Assembly (NCBI RefSeq): GCF_019753045.1
Contig: NZ_JAIELN010000017.1
Location: 62,001 to 126,000, forward strand
DNA from: Hyphomicrobium sp.
GTDB taxonomy: Bacteria; Pseudomonadota; Alphaproteobacteria; Rhizobiales; Hyphomicrobiaceae
DNA length: 64,000 nt
Direction: 5' to 3'
In this document: positions 8,784 to 16,557 of the stretch, one piece after another
How the letters are laid out: the number at the start of each line of letters is the position of its first letter
How positions within the stretch are numbered: the first letter of the stretch is position 1
Translations under genes and position numbers: made by a program
The notes under the pieces: model-generated
The model's input: the letters and a program-made list of their open reading frames with translations, nothing else
What the model was told of the DNA's origin: nothing
The model's database searches: none

Positions 8784-9576
8784 AGCGTTCTTTGTTGCAA
8801 TCGGCGCTGTGGCTCTTTCGGCTGTCCCCTCACACGCGCGCGAACTGAAGTTCTGTGCCGATCCTAACAACATGCCGTTCTCGAACGATCGCGGTGAAGG
8901 ATTCGAAAATCGGATCGCGACGCTTATCGCGGCCGACATGGGGGTGACAGCGACGTTCGTCTGGACGCCTGAGTGGCGCGGTTTCATCCGCAAAGGTCTT
9001 GGTGCCGGGCTTTGTGATGTCGTTCCCGGCGTGCCCGTCGACTTTCAACGCGTACGCCCGACGAAGCCCTATTACACGGCGAGTTACGCGTTCGTTCAGC
9101 CTGCGGGGACTTCTGCCCCGATAACGTCGTTCGACGACGCAAGCCTGCGCGGTAAACGCATCGGCGTTCAGCTCGTCGGTAACGATGGGGCGAATACGCC
9201 GCCGATGACGGAGCTTGCGCGCCGGGGCATCACGAACGGCATCAAAGGTTACATGGTCTTTGGTGACTGGTCGAAGCCCGACCCGCTTCTTCCGGTCGTC
9301 GAAGGCATTGCGCGTGGCGATGTCGATATATCGGTCGTGTGGGGGCCGGTGGCGGATTATTACGCGGCCCGGCAGACGCCGCCGTTACGCGTCACCCACA
9401 TCAGCGACGTTCCCAACATGACGTTTTCAATTTCGATGGGCGTGCGGAAACCCGATATGGCGCTTGCCGAAGAGATCAATCGTTCTCTCGACAGGCGGCA
9501 AGCGGACATTCGCAACATTCTCGCGGATTATCACATTCAGACTTCAGCAATGAAGAAATCCGCAGCGGCGGAGTGA
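8764..9576 (+). CDS. xoxJ: XoxJ periplasmic binding-protein-like factor
   Basis: A 270-residue protein with a signal peptide (FFVAIGAVALSAVPSHA-RE) and the solute-binding protein family 3 fold: ELKFCADPNNMPFSND at the start, then EWRGFIRKGLGAGLCDVVPGV and LRGKRIGVQLVGNDGANTPP. MxaJ/XoxJ proteins of this type are dedicated partners of PQQ methanol dehydrogenases and are thought to help activate the apo-enzyme. The start overlaps the xoxF end by 20 bases and has a strong ribosome site (AGGGAGGG, 7 bases away), so the two are translationally coupled. xoxG follows 5 bases after the stop. Confidence 0.88.
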   Translation: MSSRFNRAFFVAIGAVALSAVPSHARELKFCADPNNMPFSNDRGEGFENRIATLIAADMGVTATFVWTPEWRGFIRKGLGAGLCDVVPGVPVDFQRVRPTKPYYTASYAFVQPAGTSAPITSFDDASLRGKRIGVQLVGNDGANTPPMTELARRGITNGIKGYMVFGDWSKPDPLLPVVEGIARGDVDISVVWGPVADYYAARQTPPLRVTHISDVPNMTFSISMGVRKPDMALAEEINRSLDRRQADIRNILADYHIQTSAMKKSAAAE

Positions 9577-9581
9577 ATCCG

Positions 9582-10082
9582 ATGAAACGATTTCCATCCT
9601 ATCTGAGCTCTATGCTTCTCTTTGCGGTTCTGGCGGGCATCCTGCTTGCGGGGTACGAGTCTCGAGCCGCGGACGATAAACCGGCATCGAAGCAGCCGAC
9701 GAATCCCGAGCCACAAGTTTCATTGGTTCCACTTGCGCCAGGAGGCGGCGAGCCTATCGCGCAGACAAGCGCCGAAGGCCGCAAGGCTGAGAACGATCCG
9801 GCGGCGATCGAGAAAGGCAAAGCTCTCTTCTCGGCGATGAATTGCGTCGGCTGCCATGCCAACGGCGGTGGCGGCATGGGCCCGCCATTGATGGACAAGA
9901 TATGGATTTATGGCGGTTCGATCGAGAATATCGCGGCCTCTATCCGCGAGGGACGACCGAACGGGATGCCGTCCTTCCGCGGATTTTTGCCTGACGAGCA
10001 GGTTTGGGAGGTTGCGGCGTTCGTGCGCTCGCTTTCAGTTCCCGTCGCAGGGTCGCCATCGGATACCGAACCCGCGAAGTAG
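9582..10082 (+). CDS. xoxG: Cytochrome c, electron acceptor of XoxF (XoxG)
   Basis: This 166-residue secreted protein has an N-terminal hydrophobic signal (about 8-24), a proline-rich linker and one class I cytochrome c domain. The haem site is C88-V-G-C91-H92, followed by GGGGMGPPLMDKIWIYGG. The probable axial methionine is M129 in NGMPSFRGFLPDEQVWEVAAFV. In xox clusters this position encodes the c-type cytochrome taking electrons from the dehydrogenase. Gene order F-J-G and 5-base spacing support that role; the assignment rests on context plus the single CXXCH motif. Confidence 0.87.
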   Translation: MKRFPSYLSSMLLFAVLAGILLAGYESRAADDKPASKQPTNPEPQVSLVPLAPGGGEPIAQTSAEGRKAENDPAAIEKGKALFSAMNCVGCHANGGGGMGPPLMDKIWIYGGSIENIAASIREGRPNGMPSFRGFLPDEQVWEVAAFVRSLSVPVAGSPSDTEPAK

Positions 10083-10327
10083 ACGGAGCTGCTCCGGCGG
10101 CGCGCATATTCGCTGTCCCTGGTGGGGTCTTCAGGTAGCCCATTGAGTTATCTTGGCTCCTTCAGAGGAATGCCGCCCGCGTCGCGCGACTTCCATTGGG
10201 TAGAACGAGCTTAAAATTTCAGGAACGGCGTTCGCTGCTCAAGGGGACGCCCCAAACGCGCGTTGTTTCCGGAACAAACCTCCCTCCGGCTGTGTTGAAA
10301 GACCGGCGTTATGTGAGGAGACGTGCA

Positions 10328-10402
10328 GTGCACGAGATCATTTATCTGATCGGATTAATCGTGGTCATTTCGTTTCTTCTGGGCCTTTTGGGTTTTAGAT
10401 GA
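10328..10402 (+). CDS. 24-residue single-span membrane peptide
   Basis: A GTG start at 10328 preceded by GAGGAG (about 7 bases upstream) encodes HEIIYLIGLIVVISFLLGLL plus GFR: one hydrophobic helix with a charged end. The stop overlaps the next gene's start in ATGA (10399-10402), suggesting translational coupling. The function is unknown. The strong ribosome site, the clean membrane helix and the coupled junction are the evidence that it is real. A longer in-frame extension to 10196 is possible but looks non-coding. Confidence 0.65.
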   Translation: MHEIIYLIGLIVVISFLLGLLGFR

Positions 10403-11244
10403 TCGATGGAGATGCCGCGATGGTCGAAGTTATAGATATGCGCGAACCTGGCCCGTTCCTCAGCTGGCGGGGTATTTTGGCAGGCGCGGTGGCCGGATCG
10501 GCACTCTCCTTCGTTTTGATGTCGCTCGGCATCGCTGGGGGACTTTCGCTCTTATCGCCTTGGCCGGGACAGTCGCATGGTTGGCTCGCTTTGTCCGTCG
10601 CGGCGGCCTGGGCGCTCATCGTGACGATAGCGTCGTTCCTGATCGCTGGATTTGTGGCTGCTCGTGTGCGTCCGCGCGCCAGCGATGTGCCGCCGGACGA
10701 AGTTGAATTTCGCGATGGGCTTCAGGGTCTCGTCACTTGGGGTGTGTGCGTCCTGTTCGGTGGATTGATCGCGGCGGGGATCGGTTCGGCGGCGCTTCAT
10801 GCCGGAACGTCGGCAATCGCAAAATTCTCGAGCGCTTCGTCGAGCCCGTTGTCGGCCATTGTTTCGACGCTCTCTACGCCGCCGGAAGGAAAGCCGGTGA
10901 CGAACGTGCAGCTTCTCACGCGCGAGGAGGAAAAGACGATCGAGGCGGTGTTCATGAGATCGTTCGGTAACGAACATCTTGTGCCGGCCGATCGAACGCT
11001 CGTCTCGTCGATCGTTGCGGCTAAGGCGGGCATCCCGATTGCGGAGGCGCAAACGCGTGTAGATCAGGCCTACACCGATGCGATTGCCGCGCTCGACAAG
11101 GCGAAGAAGGCGACGGAGCTTTCGGGGCTTCTGACCGGGATAGGACTTCTTATCGGGCTCGCCGCAGCTTGGTACGGCGGGGTCCGTGGAGGCAACAGCC
11201 GCGATAACAATGTTCCGGCGCGATTTCGATTTCGAGCATTCTGA
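10399..11244 (+). CDS. Polytopic membrane protein of unknown function
   Basis: A 281-residue protein with four hydrophobic segments: about 23-50 (GILAGAVAGSALSFVLMSLG), 60-85, 110-135, and near the end (LSGLLTGIGLLIGLAAAWYGG). Between the third and fourth lies a long soluble stretch of about 100 residues containing LLTREEEKTIEAVFMRSFGNEHLVPADRTLVSSIVAAKAGI and a short helical repeat rich in alanine. It is coupled by ATGA to the preceding 24-residue membrane peptide and followed by an intrinsic terminator, so the two probably form a unit. An internal ATG at 10420 is an alternative start. No enzymatic motif is visible. Confidence 0.7.
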   Translation: MIDGDAAMVEVIDMREPGPFLSWRGILAGAVAGSALSFVLMSLGIAGGLSLLSPWPGQSHGWLALSVAAAWALIVTIASFLIAGFVAARVRPRASDVPPDEVEFRDGLQGLVTWGVCVLFGGLIAAGIGSAALHAGTSAIAKFSSASSSPLSAIVSTLSTPPEGKPVTNVQLLTREEEKTIEAVFMRSFGNEHLVPADRTLVSSIVAAKAGIPIAEAQTRVDQAYTDAIAALDKAKKATELSGLLTGIGLLIGLAAAWYGGVRGGNSRDNNVPARFRFRAF

Positions 11245-11266
11245 TCGCCACGCACTTGTTTGACTG

Positions 11267-11295
11267 GAGACGTGAGGGAACTCACGTCTCTTTTT
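11267..11295 (+). terminator. Rho-independent terminator
   Basis: A perfect 10-bp stem GAGACGTGAG/CTCACGTCTC with a GGAA loop is followed by TTTTTG. It lies 22 bases after the membrane protein stop and ends the rightward unit that includes the xox genes or the two membrane genes. Confidence 0.92.
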
Positions 11296-11329
11296 GTTTG
11301 CGCCGGTTTTCGGTTCGCGCGGGGGGTGC

Positions 11330-11653
11330 TCAGTCGGTCTCGTTCAGGATGATGTATGGCTTGCGCCGCGGTGTCGGCAGCGTCGGCAACGGTGGGCCGA
11401 ACACCGGTTGTCTTAGTGTCCAATTGGGTCCCGCTGTGCCGGCGGTGCTGGGCGAGTGACCGTTCCACGCCGAGTCTGGAAGCAGGAAGTCGTCGGCCGG
11501 GAGCGTCGGTCCCCTGCGGTCGACAGGAGCCCATACGACGCCACAGCATGCGGTTCGCGCTCCTGACTGGGAGCGAGGGCCGGCTGACGCGGCGGTTCCA
11601 GCCGTTACCAGCGCGGCTGCCGTGGCCAGTGAGGTGAAAGTAAATGATCTCAT
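11330..11653 (-). CDS. Small secreted proline-rich protein
   Basis: A 107-residue product. MRSFTFTSLATAAALVTAG followed by TAASA-GPRSQ is a clear signal peptide. The mature part is rich in proline and glycine with two adjacent cysteines (RTACCGVVWAPVDRRG) and ends RRKPYIILNETD. No known domain is recognised. The ATG at 11653 is chosen over a longer frame because it begins the signal peptide. It is convergent with the gene on the left, across the terminator at 11267-11295. Confidence 0.55.
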   Translation of the reverse strand: MRSFTFTSLATAAALVTAGTAASAGPRSQSGARTACCGVVWAPVDRRGPTLPADDFLLPDSAWNGHSPSTAGTAGPNWTLRQPVFGPPLPTLPTPRRKPYIILNETD

Positions 11654-11819
11654 CGCGTGGTCCTTCGCATCGGAGCCCGGCGTCGAGGAAGACGCATTTT
11701 CCCTGCTGTGGAGGTTAATCCTGCCGACCAACAACTAAAAGACCGTTTAGCCGGATCCTTCAGTCTGCTGCATTAATGGCACAAAAAGGCGAAGGGCGAC
11801 CGGCCGAGGGAGCGATTTA

Positions 11820-13979
11820 CTATGTAATCGGATTGATCGTTATGATCCCGTTAGAGCTTGAATTTCCTTGAAGGAGCTGAAGGATCGGGGACTGGCTGGT
11901 ATTGGCATTCTGCGCATCGTAGAGCGCCGCGAACTTAGCAATGAGCTTGTTCAATTTCGCCGGGTCCTGGAGATCAGCCAGATTGAGCCTCTTAGTTATC
12001 ATCTTCGCCTGAGTGTCGATATCGGCGGCCGACATCAGCGAGGAGAGGCCGAGGGCTGTCTGGGCGAACTGCACCAGGGCCTTATCGGCAAGGATCTGGT
12101 AGGGCGAGGTAATACCCGAAGCTTTCCTCTGGAAATAAAGTGCCAGGCGGACGCCGTCACTCTGATCGCCTGCCTGCGCTTCCATCGTCTGCTGGAGGTA
12201 GCCGTCAGCGGTTGCCACGAGCTGGCTGCGGTATTGCGCTTCTCCTGCCGGAACAGTGAGGCTCTTGCCGTCGGTTCCGAAGTTGAATGCCAGGGCCAGG
12301 GGGCGATACTGCGAATTTTCGGTCTTGTTGATATAGCTCTTTGGATCCAACGGATCGCTCGTCAGGATGGTGCGCAAATCGCTCGTCGATAGTTTCGCAT
12401 CCTTCAGCCCGTATGCGCTGAGCATGAAATTCACGAGCTTGGTATCTTTCAGAAGATCATCGACGTTGTTGATCGTGGCGATCGTCGTTGCGTAGTAATT
12501 GCTATCGGCCTCGGCCTGATCCAGCGCGGCCGTCGATGTGTCGGATTGCGTCATATAGAGTTTGACGGTCGCGGTTAGATTTGAATCCGTCTGGGCTACC
12601 GCTGCGGTCTTGGCCTTGCCGTTCGAGTCGAAGTTGAATGCCGACGCCATCGCGATATAGGCGGGGTTATGCGACTGGTTCGCGAAGCTGTTCGGGTCGC
12701 TCGGGTCGCTCTGAAGGATCTTGGTGACGGTGTATTTCGTCATCTTCAGAGGATCTAGTCCGTAGGCGGACAGGATGAAGTTGTAAGCCGAGCTGTTCAG
12801 CAGATCCTGGACGGACGAAATCCCGGCGATCGCGTCCTTGTAAGCGGCGGTGGCCGTGTTGTTCGATGCTGTCTGGGCAGCATTGTAATTTTTCGCGTAG
12901 GAAGCCAACAGGCTGGTGACTTGCGCCGATGTTTGTGCCGCACCGTCTTTGACCGACCCGTCGGTGTTGAAGCTGAACATCGCCGCCAGCTTCTTGTATG
13001 CGGCGTTGGTCTGCTGATTTGCGACGCTGTTCGGGTCGGAGAGATCGCTGGTCAGGATCTGGCGCAGCAGCGTTTTCGATTGCGTGTTGGGATTGAGACC
13101 AACGGACGTGACCGCGACGTCGAACAGGGTGCTGTTCGCCAAGAGATCGTCGACGGAAGTCACGCTCGAAATGGCAGAATTATAATACTGCGTTTTGAAT
13201 GTCGCTGCGGAAGAGGTTGCGCTTGATCCGGTTGCGTTGAAGTACTGATAAACCGTGCTGATGATGTTGTCGCTCGACTGGGCGGTTCCGTTGACGCTGC
13301 CGTCCGTCGCAAAATTGAAGGCGGAGGCGAGAAGCTTATAATTCGGGTTCGAACTTGCGAGCGTATTGGCGGCGCTATTCGGGTCGGAAAGATCGCTCGT
13401 CAGGACGGCTCTGATCGTTGCGGCTGATGTGATGTTGGCGTTCAAGCCGTAGGCGGTCACGGCGAAATTCAGCAGCCGCGGGTTCGCCATCAATTGATCG
13501 ACGGATGTTATATTGCCGATCGCCGCCTGATAGTACGTCGCTTCGGTCGAGGCAGCGGTGCCTTTGTTGACCTGCTGCTGCGTGTACAGGCCGATCGTAT
13601 CGCTTTCTTCCTTGGAATTTTGCGCGAGGGTCGGCGGGGTCGCAAGCGTGCCGTCCGTCGAAAATTGGAAGGCCTTCGCAAACTCCAAAAATCGCGTATC
13701 GGTGAGCTTATTGACGAAACTTTTGCTGTCGGTCAGGTCGCTGGTCAGGACCTTCTTCATGAAGGCCTTGGCGTACGTCATATCGCTCAGGCCGTACGCC
13801 GTCATCGCGTAGCTGAAAAGGCGAGAATTGTTCAGGAACTCATCGACCGTCGTCACCTTGTCGATGTTGGCCTGATAATATTTCGCGGCGTTCGAAACGT
13901 CGCTCTGGGCGGAAATACGCGAAAGCGTTTTGGGAATGTCCGCGGCGTAGGTCCGATAGAGGAGATACGTTGAGATCAT
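11820..13979 (-). CDS. Tandem DUF1217 repeat protein (flagellar-associated family)
   Basis: 719 residues with no signal peptide. The N-terminus MISTYLLYRTYAADIPKTLS is typical of DUF1217 proteins in Hyphomicrobiales, often encoded near flagellar genes. A unit of about 105-115 residues recurs about five times, with a sixth degenerate copy. Each has YY..AI..I.SVDDLL.N..L..F.L.AYGL, then a helix ending in ILTSDLSDPNS.AN, then YK.LA.AFNF.TDG. Composition is rich in serine, threonine and asparagine and nearly cysteine-free, as in extracellular structural proteins. No flagellar gene is in the window. A role in the flagellum or another surface structure is inferred from the family only. Confidence 0.8.
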   Translation of the reverse strand: MISTYLLYRTYAADIPKTLSRISAQSDVSNAAKYYQANIDKVTTVDEFLNNSRLFSYAMTAYGLSDMTYAKAFMKKVLTSDLTDSKSFVNKLTDTRFLEFAKAFQFSTDGTLATPPTLAQNSKEESDTIGLYTQQQVNKGTAASTEATYYQAAIGNITSVDQLMANPRLLNFAVTAYGLNANITSAATIRAVLTSDLSDPNSAANTLASSNPNYKLLASAFNFATDGSVNGTAQSSDNIISTVYQYFNATGSSATSSAATFKTQYYNSAISSVTSVDDLLANSTLFDVAVTSVGLNPNTQSKTLLRQILTSDLSDPNSVANQQTNAAYKKLAAMFSFNTDGSVKDGAAQTSAQVTSLLASYAKNYNAAQTASNNTATAAYKDAIAGISSVQDLLNSSAYNFILSAYGLDPLKMTKYTVTKILQSDPSDPNSFANQSHNPAYIAMASAFNFDSNGKAKTAAVAQTDSNLTATVKLYMTQSDTSTAALDQAEADSNYYATTIATINNVDDLLKDTKLVNFMLSAYGLKDAKLSTSDLRTILTSDPLDPKSYINKTENSQYRPLALAFNFGTDGKSLTVPAGEAQYRSQLVATADGYLQQTMEAQAGDQSDGVRLALYFQRKASGITSPYQILADKALVQFAQTALGLSSLMSAADIDTQAKMITKRLNLADLQDPAKLNKLIAKFAALYDAQNANTSQSPILQLLQGNSSSNGIITINPIT

Positions 13980-14175
13980 CGCGAGCTTTCGGCTTCAATC
14001 GACTCGAATTGGTGAATCAGGAATCTCACAGCTCAACCGGCATGCCAAGGCCTCCGATCTGCAGCGGATGAACTCCAGATACAACTCGTGCGTCATCAGC
14101 AGCTGTCGTAAACCGCCCGCAGGAATGGTCGACAGATCCGGGTTACGATGACGTTACTGCCGCGGCTCGCCGGGC

Positions 14176-14697
14176 TTAATAGTCGAGCGTTTCGACGGGC
14201 GGCTCTGCAATGACGAGTCCGCGGTAGCCGGCAAGCGCGCCAGGCTCCAGTTCGTGCGCCAGAATGCGGAACGGATTTACCGGGCCCGGAAATACGATCT
14301 GGCCGGGCGGCACGGCCGCGAAGCCGAAGCGGCCGTAGTAGGGATGATCTCCGACCAGGACGACGACCTTGGCGCCGCCGCTGCGCGCAGCTTCGAGGCC
14401 CGCCGTTATCAGCTTGCTGCCCAGACCAAAGCTCCGGTGATCGGCGTCGACCGCAACGGGCCCGAGCAGAACGGCACCTTTGGCGCCGCCGATGGTGATC
14501 TCCGTCGTTCGGATCGATGCCACGATCTCGTTGCCGATCGAGGCGACGAGGCAGAACCGTGACAGATGCCCTTTTCCTTCCCGCACCCGATAGGCGGAGC
14601 GCGCGAAGCGGCCGGGTCCGAAAACGCGCGCGTGCAGCTTCGATATCTCGGCGATATCGCCAGGGCGTGCTTTCCGAATGACAAGTGAAGGTGACAT
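14176..14697 (-). CDS. GNAT family N-acetyltransferase
   Basis: 173 residues of one GNAT fold. VIRKARPGDIAEISKLHARVF is strand 1/helix 1. The core AVLLGPVAVDADHRSFGLGSKLI holds the acetyl-CoA pyrophosphate loop (R-x-F-G-L-G, a variant of Q/RxxGxG/A). VVVLVGDHPYYGRFGFAAV is the terminal strand pair with the YYGRFGF signature of YhbS-like members. The acceptor substrate cannot be read. It is monocistronic, with the Nudix-like gene about 60 bases upstream on the same strand. Confidence 0.85.
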   Translation of the reverse strand: MSPSLVIRKARPGDIAEISKLHARVFGPGRFARSAYRVREGKGHLSRFCLVASIGNEIVASIRTTEITIGGAKGAVLLGPVAVDADHRSFGLGSKLITAGLEAARSGGAKVVVLVGDHPYYGRFGFAAVPPGQIVFPGPVNPFRILAHELEPGALAGYRGLVIAEPPVETLDY

Positions 14698-14754
14698 GCG
14701 CGGACTTCTAAGCAGCTTGAGGAAGCCGGCAACGTCCGGCAGGCGGGGCTTCTA

Positions 14755-15243
14755 TCATACTTGGGAAATTGTGCGACCCTCATGCGAGCGACGAATTCGC
14801 TCCGCCGTCTCCGGCGGGAGGCCGGCGGGCAGGGAGCCGAGCGGAAAGAAGTTCATTGCCGGCGTGCTGGGGGTCGAAAGCCGCCGCCAATCGCGGACGA
14901 CATACAATCCCGTTTGGCCCCGCTCGCCCGTCGGACTTATCTGGCCTGTCCGGCGGTCCCGGGTCCCGGCATAAAATTCACGCAATTCCGGCTTTGCATT
15001 AACCTCGATGCCTGCAATGTCGCGGAGGCCGCGCCGAACCGCGGTCTCGAGGGTCTCGCCCTCCCGGGTGGTCGTTGCGGGCAGGTTCCAGCCGTCGTTC
15101 TCGTCTTGGCGCACCAGGAGCGTTCGGCCCGCGTCATCTATGACACATGCCTCGACGGACAAATATACGCCGCGTGTAAATCGCCAGTATTGCTGGAAAG
15201 CGCGGGCGACGAGGGGGCCCAGCAGAAATCTATCTTCCCTCAA
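14755..15243 (-). CDS. Nudix-fold protein with degenerate catalytic box
   Basis: 162 residues from a TTG at 15243, preferred because AAAGGAG lies 9 bases upstream and the product begins REDRFLLGPLVARAFQQYWRF like relatives. A longer GTG start at 15312 has no ribosome site. The Nudix fold is seen in YLSVEACVIDDAGRTLLVRQD, WNLP and GETLETAVRRGLRDIAGIEV. The metal-binding REUxEExGU motif reads RGLRDIAGI: the RE glutamate is glycine and the EE pair is D-I. Hydrolase activity is therefore doubtful, and a binding or regulatory role is possible. It is divergent from the metallophosphoesterase on its right. Confidence 0.75.
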   Translation of the reverse strand: MREDRFLLGPLVARAFQQYWRFTRGVYLSVEACVIDDAGRTLLVRQDENDGWNLPATTTREGETLETAVRRGLRDIAGIEVNAKPELREFYAGTRDRRTGQISPTGERGQTGLYVVRDWRRLSTPSTPAMNFFPLGSLPAGLPPETAERIRRSHEGRTISQV

Positions 15244-15360
15244 CGTCGAACTCTCCTTTGCGTGGCGGCCGTTCGTTTTTCTCTTAGGCGCTAGGCATTT
15301 GCTAGTTACCACGGTGTGCTAGAGTGTGTTCCCCGCAGCTTACCTATCGCATTCCCAAAT

Positions 15361-16266
15361 ATGACCGAGACTTTCACGCTCGCGCACTTTTCCGACGTGC
15401 ATCTGCCGCCCGTTTTCGGGAGCCGATGGCAATATTGGAATGCCAAGCGGGTGCTTGGATATTTGAATTGGCTTCGCAAGCGGCGCCGGGTTCATCAAGG
15501 CGAGATTGCCGATAAGCTCATTGCCGATGCTACGGCGCTTCGCGTCGGCCATATCGTCATTACGGGCGATCTCATCAATCTCGGCCTGCCGTCGGAATAT
15601 GAAGCGGCCCTCGATTGGCTGAAATCCATCGATTCGCCCGAGAACGTGACTGTCATTCCGGGAAACCACGACATCTATTCGAGCCTGTACGGCGATCCGG
15701 GCGTCGCCCGGTGGGCGGAATACATGGGCGGGGAAAACGATACGCTGGCGTTTCCGTTCGTGCGGCGCGTCGGTCCGATTGCGCTCATCGGGTTGAATTC
15801 CGCTGTCGAAACACCGCCGTTCTTCGCCAGCGGACGGGTCGGCGCGCATCAGCTTGAGATCACGGGCGAGCAGCTGACGGCTCTCGGTGAAGAGGGTATC
15901 GTCCGTGTCGTGCTCATCCATCATCCGCCGCTTCCCAATCTGGCTCCGCCCAGGCGCGCGCTGAGCGATGCCGCCCACTTCGCGCATCTGCTCGAGCGCG
16001 GCGATGCCGAGCTTGTGCTTTACGGCCACAATCACAAAACGCGGGTCGATTGGCTCAGATCTCGAACAAAGTCCATTCCGGTCGTCGGCGTCGCGTCGGC
16101 GTCAGCTGCTGTCACACATGGCGAAGAGCCTTTGGCAAGCTATAATCTCTTCACGTTCTTCAAAAGCGAGAACGGGCTTCGTATCCGCCACGTGGTGCGT
16201 GGAATCGATGCGCCGGATTCGCCTGTCAGAAAAATCAGCGAGACGGTTCTGACGCCCGGGATATGA
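15361..16266 (+). CDS. Calcineurin-like metallophosphoesterase
   Basis: 301 residues with the complete class III metallophosphoesterase motif set: DVH (FSDVHLPPVF), GDLIN (ITGDLINLG), GNHD (VIPGNHDIYSS), HHPP (VVLIHHPPLP) and GHNH (LYGHNHKTR). This arrangement resembles CpdA-type cyclic-nucleotide phosphodiesterases and related broad phosphodiesterases; substrate is not readable. The ATG at 15361 (MTETFTLAHFSDVH) fits the family N-terminus; a longer frame from 15316 is likely untranslated. It is divergent from the Nudix-like gene. Confidence 0.88.
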   Translation: MTETFTLAHFSDVHLPPVFGSRWQYWNAKRVLGYLNWLRKRRRVHQGEIADKLIADATALRVGHIVITGDLINLGLPSEYEAALDWLKSIDSPENVTVIPGNHDIYSSLYGDPGVARWAEYMGGENDTLAFPFVRRVGPIALIGLNSAVETPPFFASGRVGAHQLEITGEQLTALGEEGIVRVVLIHHPPLPNLAPPRRALSDAAHFAHLLERGDAELVLYGHNHKTRVDWLRSRTKSIPVVGVASASAAVTHGEEPLASYNLFTFFKSENGLRIRHVVRGIDAPDSPVRKISETVLTPGI

Positions 16267-16463
16267 TTTCGATTATGTGGCTTGCTCGCATCTTCGCGGC
16301 CAAATGCCACTGCTCGAGTCTCGTGACGTTCGTGCTGCAAGCTGACGCATCAGCTCGATTTGCGACCACCATTCCGGAGTTTCGCGAGTTGAGGCTTACG
16401 CGTTGAGCACACTGCAGACGCTGATCGCACAAGCGTTGAGCAAGCAAAACGCCCAACGAGCAA

Positions 16464-16478
16464 GTGTAACATTTACAC
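16464..16478. promoter_or_regulatory. Palindrome upstream of patatin gene
   Basis: GTGTAA-CAT-TTACAC is a perfect 6-bp inverted repeat with a 3-base spacer, 80 bases before the patatin start in an otherwise empty 290-base region (16267-16557). Size and symmetry fit a dimeric repressor operator, but no regulator is identified. Confidence 0.35.
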
Positions 16479-16557
16479 GCTAGTGACCAACCTTGGTGAT
16501 AGCCCAGTCGTTCTGCCGCGGCGTCGATGACATACCTCTGCCGCGCGCGTTAATGAT

